Below the pieces are notes generated by a model. It was not told the origin of the DNA, did not search any database, and saw only the letters and a program-made list of their open reading frames with translations. This document shows positions 6,429 through 7,865 of a DNA stretch of 7,865 nucleotides, in pieces. Every line of letters begins with the position of its first letter. The first letter of the stretch is position 1. The stretch is from assembly GCA_021767325.1 (NCBI GenBank), contig JAASTM010000093.1, forward strand, positions 1 to 7,865, written 5' to 3'. Origin of the DNA: Spirochaetales bacterium (GTDB lineage Bacteria; Spirochaetota; Spirochaetia; DSM-16054; Sediminispirochaetaceae). Position numbers and translations under genes: made by a program.

Positions 6429-6447
6429 CCGCCGGTAACACCGGCGG
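6429..6447. terminator. GC-rich hairpin between convergent genes
   Basis: CCGCCGGT (6429-6436) and ACCGGCGG (6440-6447) make a perfect 8 bp stem with a 3-base AAC loop. It lies 24 bases after the permease stop and, on the other strand, 31 bases after the stop of the - strand gene, so it could serve both. No T-run follows on either strand. Confidence 0.5.
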
Positions 6448-6478
6448 CCTTGCTGCAGCCTATCTCCGCAGGCCGAGC

Positions 6479-6982
6479 TCAGATCGACGGCGGATCGTTG
6501 GAGTTGAAGCAGTCGCGGCAGATTTTCCAGCTGCCGTCGGGCTGGCGGTGGAAGACGGTCAGAAATTTGCCTTTATAGATAGAGCTTTTAGCTTCATATT
6601 TTTGGATAAGCACCTCCTCATAGGTTCCCATCGACCAGGCATAATCGCCTTCGATTACTATTTCCTGATAGTTGATGCTCATCGACGTGTACACATACTT
6701 GTTTTGATTATTCCACATCGAAGGCAAGGAATTTGCAATTTGATCCATCCGGAACATTGCTTGTTGTGGCGGCATTTTAATAGCGTCTTTTTCATGTAAA
6801 GCGATAAAAGACGCTGGATCGTTGTTATTACAAGCTCTGCAATAGGCACACCACATACTTTCTATTGCCTGATAGTCCGTGTTTTGATTACCTGCATTTT
6901 GGGCAACCCCCTGGGTAATAAATAAAGTCGAAAGTAGTACAGCCGTGAGTATCATAATGTCTTTCGAATTCTTTTTTGTCAT
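6479..6982 (-). CDS. Exported SnoaL-like / DUF4440 family protein, paralogue 1
   Basis: The 167-residue product has a signal peptide (Lys-rich start, hydrophobic core at about 9-22, predicted cleavage after VA at residue 27 before QN), so the mature protein of about 140 residues is exported. Its body fits the DUF4440 / NTF2-like cone fold: an N-terminal helix with WCAYCRACNNND, then FIALHEKDAIKMPP, GDYAWSMGTYEE and the closing strands GKFLTVFHRQPDGSWKICRDCFNSN. Family members range from enzymes to small-ligand binders, so no activity can be assigned. A Cys-x-x-Cys pair sits at 155 and 158. ATG at 6982 is preceded by AAAAGGAG (6998-6991) at 8 bases. It is a close relative of the gene just upstream on the same strand. 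The 5' two-thirds is visibly more AT-rich than its 3' end and than its neighbours. Confidence 0.85.
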   Translation of the reverse strand: MTKKNSKDIMILTAVLLSTLFITQGVAQNAGNQNTDYQAIESMWCAYCRACNNNDPASFIALHEKDAIKMPPQQAMFRMDQIANSLPSMWNNQNKYVYTSMSINYQEIVIEGDYAWSMGTYEEVLIQKYEAKSSIYKGKFLTVFHRQPDGSWKICRDCFNSNDPPSI

Positions 6983-7054
6983 GTTAGTTACTCCTTTTAT
7001 AGATATTTTTTAATTCTAAGGATAAAACAATCTCATTCAATAGAGATCTATAGA

Positions 7055-7090
7055 CCGCCGACACCCCATAGGGAAGAAGCAGCGCGGCGG
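7055..7090 (-). terminator. Weak stem-loop between the two paralogous genes
   Basis: CCGCCG (7055-7060) can pair with CGGCGG (7085-7090) around a 24-base loop that holds a small CCC/GGG helix. It lies 15 bases past the stop of the upstream paralogue. The long loop and absence of a T-run make this a tentative call. Confidence 0.2.
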
Positions 7091-7104
7091 CCCGGCACCA
7101 GAGC

Positions 7105-7737
7105 TCAGATCGACGGCGCTTCGTCGGAATTGAAGCAGTCGCGGCAGATCTTCCAGCTGCCGTTGGGCTGGCGGCGTAGAACGGTAAGAAACTTACCGTT
7201 GAAGGTCGATTGTGGCGCTCCGTTGTTCGGTGTGAAAATCTGTTCATAGGTACCCATCGACCAGGCGTAATCACCGGCAATGACTATGTCCCGGCAGTCG
7301 ATGCTCATGTCGATCTGCATTTGCTGGCGGGTTTTGTTCCAGTTTACCTGCAAAGTGGGCGCGACATCGCGGATACGGAACATAGGGCGGCCCGGGGGCA
7401 TTTTGTAGGCGTCCAGTTCGTGGAGAGCCAGAAAGGCTTGTCCATCATTTTCACGAACGGACCGGCAGTATTCATCCCAGATTGAACAGATTTGCCGGCG
7501 GTCGTACATTCGCTGCTTCTCCTCCCAGGATAAGTTTTGTCCCGGTAGGGGAACCCATGAGTCTGACACTATGAGCGGTTCCGGTTGCTCCGCAGCACTG
7601 GTCTGCGGCCAGGTTGGGATTTCGTTCGGCAGCGGCACCCAGTAGCGGGTCTCTTGGGCGAGAGTTGGCATGGCGAGCAACAGGGCGAAGCTCACCAGTG
7701 CAAGGACGAGTGCAATGTTTTTCTGATTTGTTTTCAT
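7105..7737 (-). CDS. Exported SnoaL-like / DUF4440 family protein, paralogue 2 with WVPLP repeat region
   Basis: The 210-residue product has a clear signal peptide (hydrophobic core about 8-24, predicted cleavage after Ala27 before QET). Residues 28-75 are an extra segment not found in the neighbouring paralogue, holding two copies of WVPLP plus a Trp six residues on (33-43 and 61-71). The rest (about 80-210) is the DUF4440 / NTF2-like domain: FLALHELDAYKMPP, MFRIRDVA, GDYAWSMGTYEQ, GKFLTVLRRQPNGSWKICRDCFNSD. By eye it shares roughly 69 of 130 residues with paralogue 1, and both end PSI. The Cys-x-x-Cys pair is at 198 and 201. ATG at 7737 follows GGAGG (7748-7744) at 6 bases. With 122 bp between them and the same direction, the two genes may be cotranscribed. 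An exported role is likely; ligand or activity is unknown. Confidence 0.87.
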   Translation of the reverse strand: MKTNQKNIALVLALVSFALLLAMPTLAQETRYWVPLPNEIPTWPQTSAAEQPEPLIVSDSWVPLPGQNLSWEEKQRMYDRRQICSIWDEYCRSVRENDGQAFLALHELDAYKMPPGRPMFRIRDVAPTLQVNWNKTRQQMQIDMSIDCRDIVIAGDYAWSMGTYEQIFTPNNGAPQSTFNGKFLTVLRRQPNGSWKICRDCFNSDEAPSI

Positions 7738-7865
7738 GATTTTCCTCCGATTTTGAATAGATTTTTGTATTTACCCAAATTAAGCGCTAAACAATCAAAC
7801 TACGCTATTTCCGGTTTATTTTTCCAAAAGTGAACACCTTAACTATCGAATTTCAAACCTATTAA

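Noticed and set aside
5797..6441. - strand and overlapping + strand frames (also 5979-6398) within the second permease gene
   Set aside because: Shadows of the permease coding frame; low-complexity His/Arg/Gln content and no motif.
7781..7791. AGCGCT-centred partial palindrome upstream of paralogue 2, resembling a LacI-type operator
   Set aside because: Only six central bases plus two outer pairs are symmetric, with a mismatch between; too weak to call.
7738..7865. Possible promoter for paralogue 2 on the - strand
   Set aside because: The gap is AT-rich, but I found no -35/-10 pair with 16-18 bp spacing that beats chance.
1..7865. Mobile element, phage, CRISPR, toxin-antitoxin or defence system
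   Set aside because: No transposase, integrase, repeat-spacer array or such protein motif is seen; gene content is transport, repair and metabolism.

Overview
The window looks like chromosomal DNA from a spirochaete (Spirochaeta-like). The main clue is the exported binding protein at 3251-4606, whose signal peptide ends LFA|GGQQEG with no lipobox cysteine, a style I associate with spirochaetal solute-binding proteins. A looser lipobox (FSAC) on the gene at 2014-3129 fits too. This is a judgement from recalled family patterns, not from a search. Genes are densely packed, and no stretch over 300 bases lacks a gene.

Region 1 (1-2004, + strand) is a tight run of three genes: the 3' end of a sugar-phosphate isomerase/epimerase-like TIM-barrel protein, a family 6 (hypoxanthine-type) DNA glycosylase that overlaps it by 14 bp from a GTG start, and a ketopantoate-reductase-family protein 17 bp further on. 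The third gene lacks the residues expected of a true ketopantoate reductase.

Region 2 (2014-3129, - strand) is a predicted lipoprotein with a beta-propeller-like body. It converges on region 1 with a 9 bp gap, and a hairpin spans both stop codons.

Region 3 (3130-6405) is a divergent control region followed by a UgpB-UgpA-UgpE type ABC importer. The control region holds a near-consensus promoter (TTGACA-17-TTTAAT) and three TGTTA(G/A) repeats at exactly 11 bp spacing. The binding protein keeps most of the positions that contact glycerol-3-phosphate in E. coli UgpB. A GC-rich hairpin separates the binding-protein gene from the two permease genes. No ATPase (UgpC) or phosphodiesterase (UgpQ) gene is present in the window, so an ATPase must be encoded elsewhere.

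Region 4 (6406-7865) holds two tandem - strand genes for exported SnoaL/DUF4440-like proteins. They are clearly paralogous (about half identical by eye over some 130 residues). They converge on the transporter operon across another GC-rich hairpin. I found no convincing -35/-10 pair in the AT-rich gaps at 6983-7104 and 7738-7865.

I saw no RNA gene, CRISPR array, insertion sequence or phage gene. Most of the window is recognisable housekeeping and transport. The points most worth a second look are the phased repeat array between divergent promoters, the aberrant reductase, and the paralogous pair with uneven base composition.
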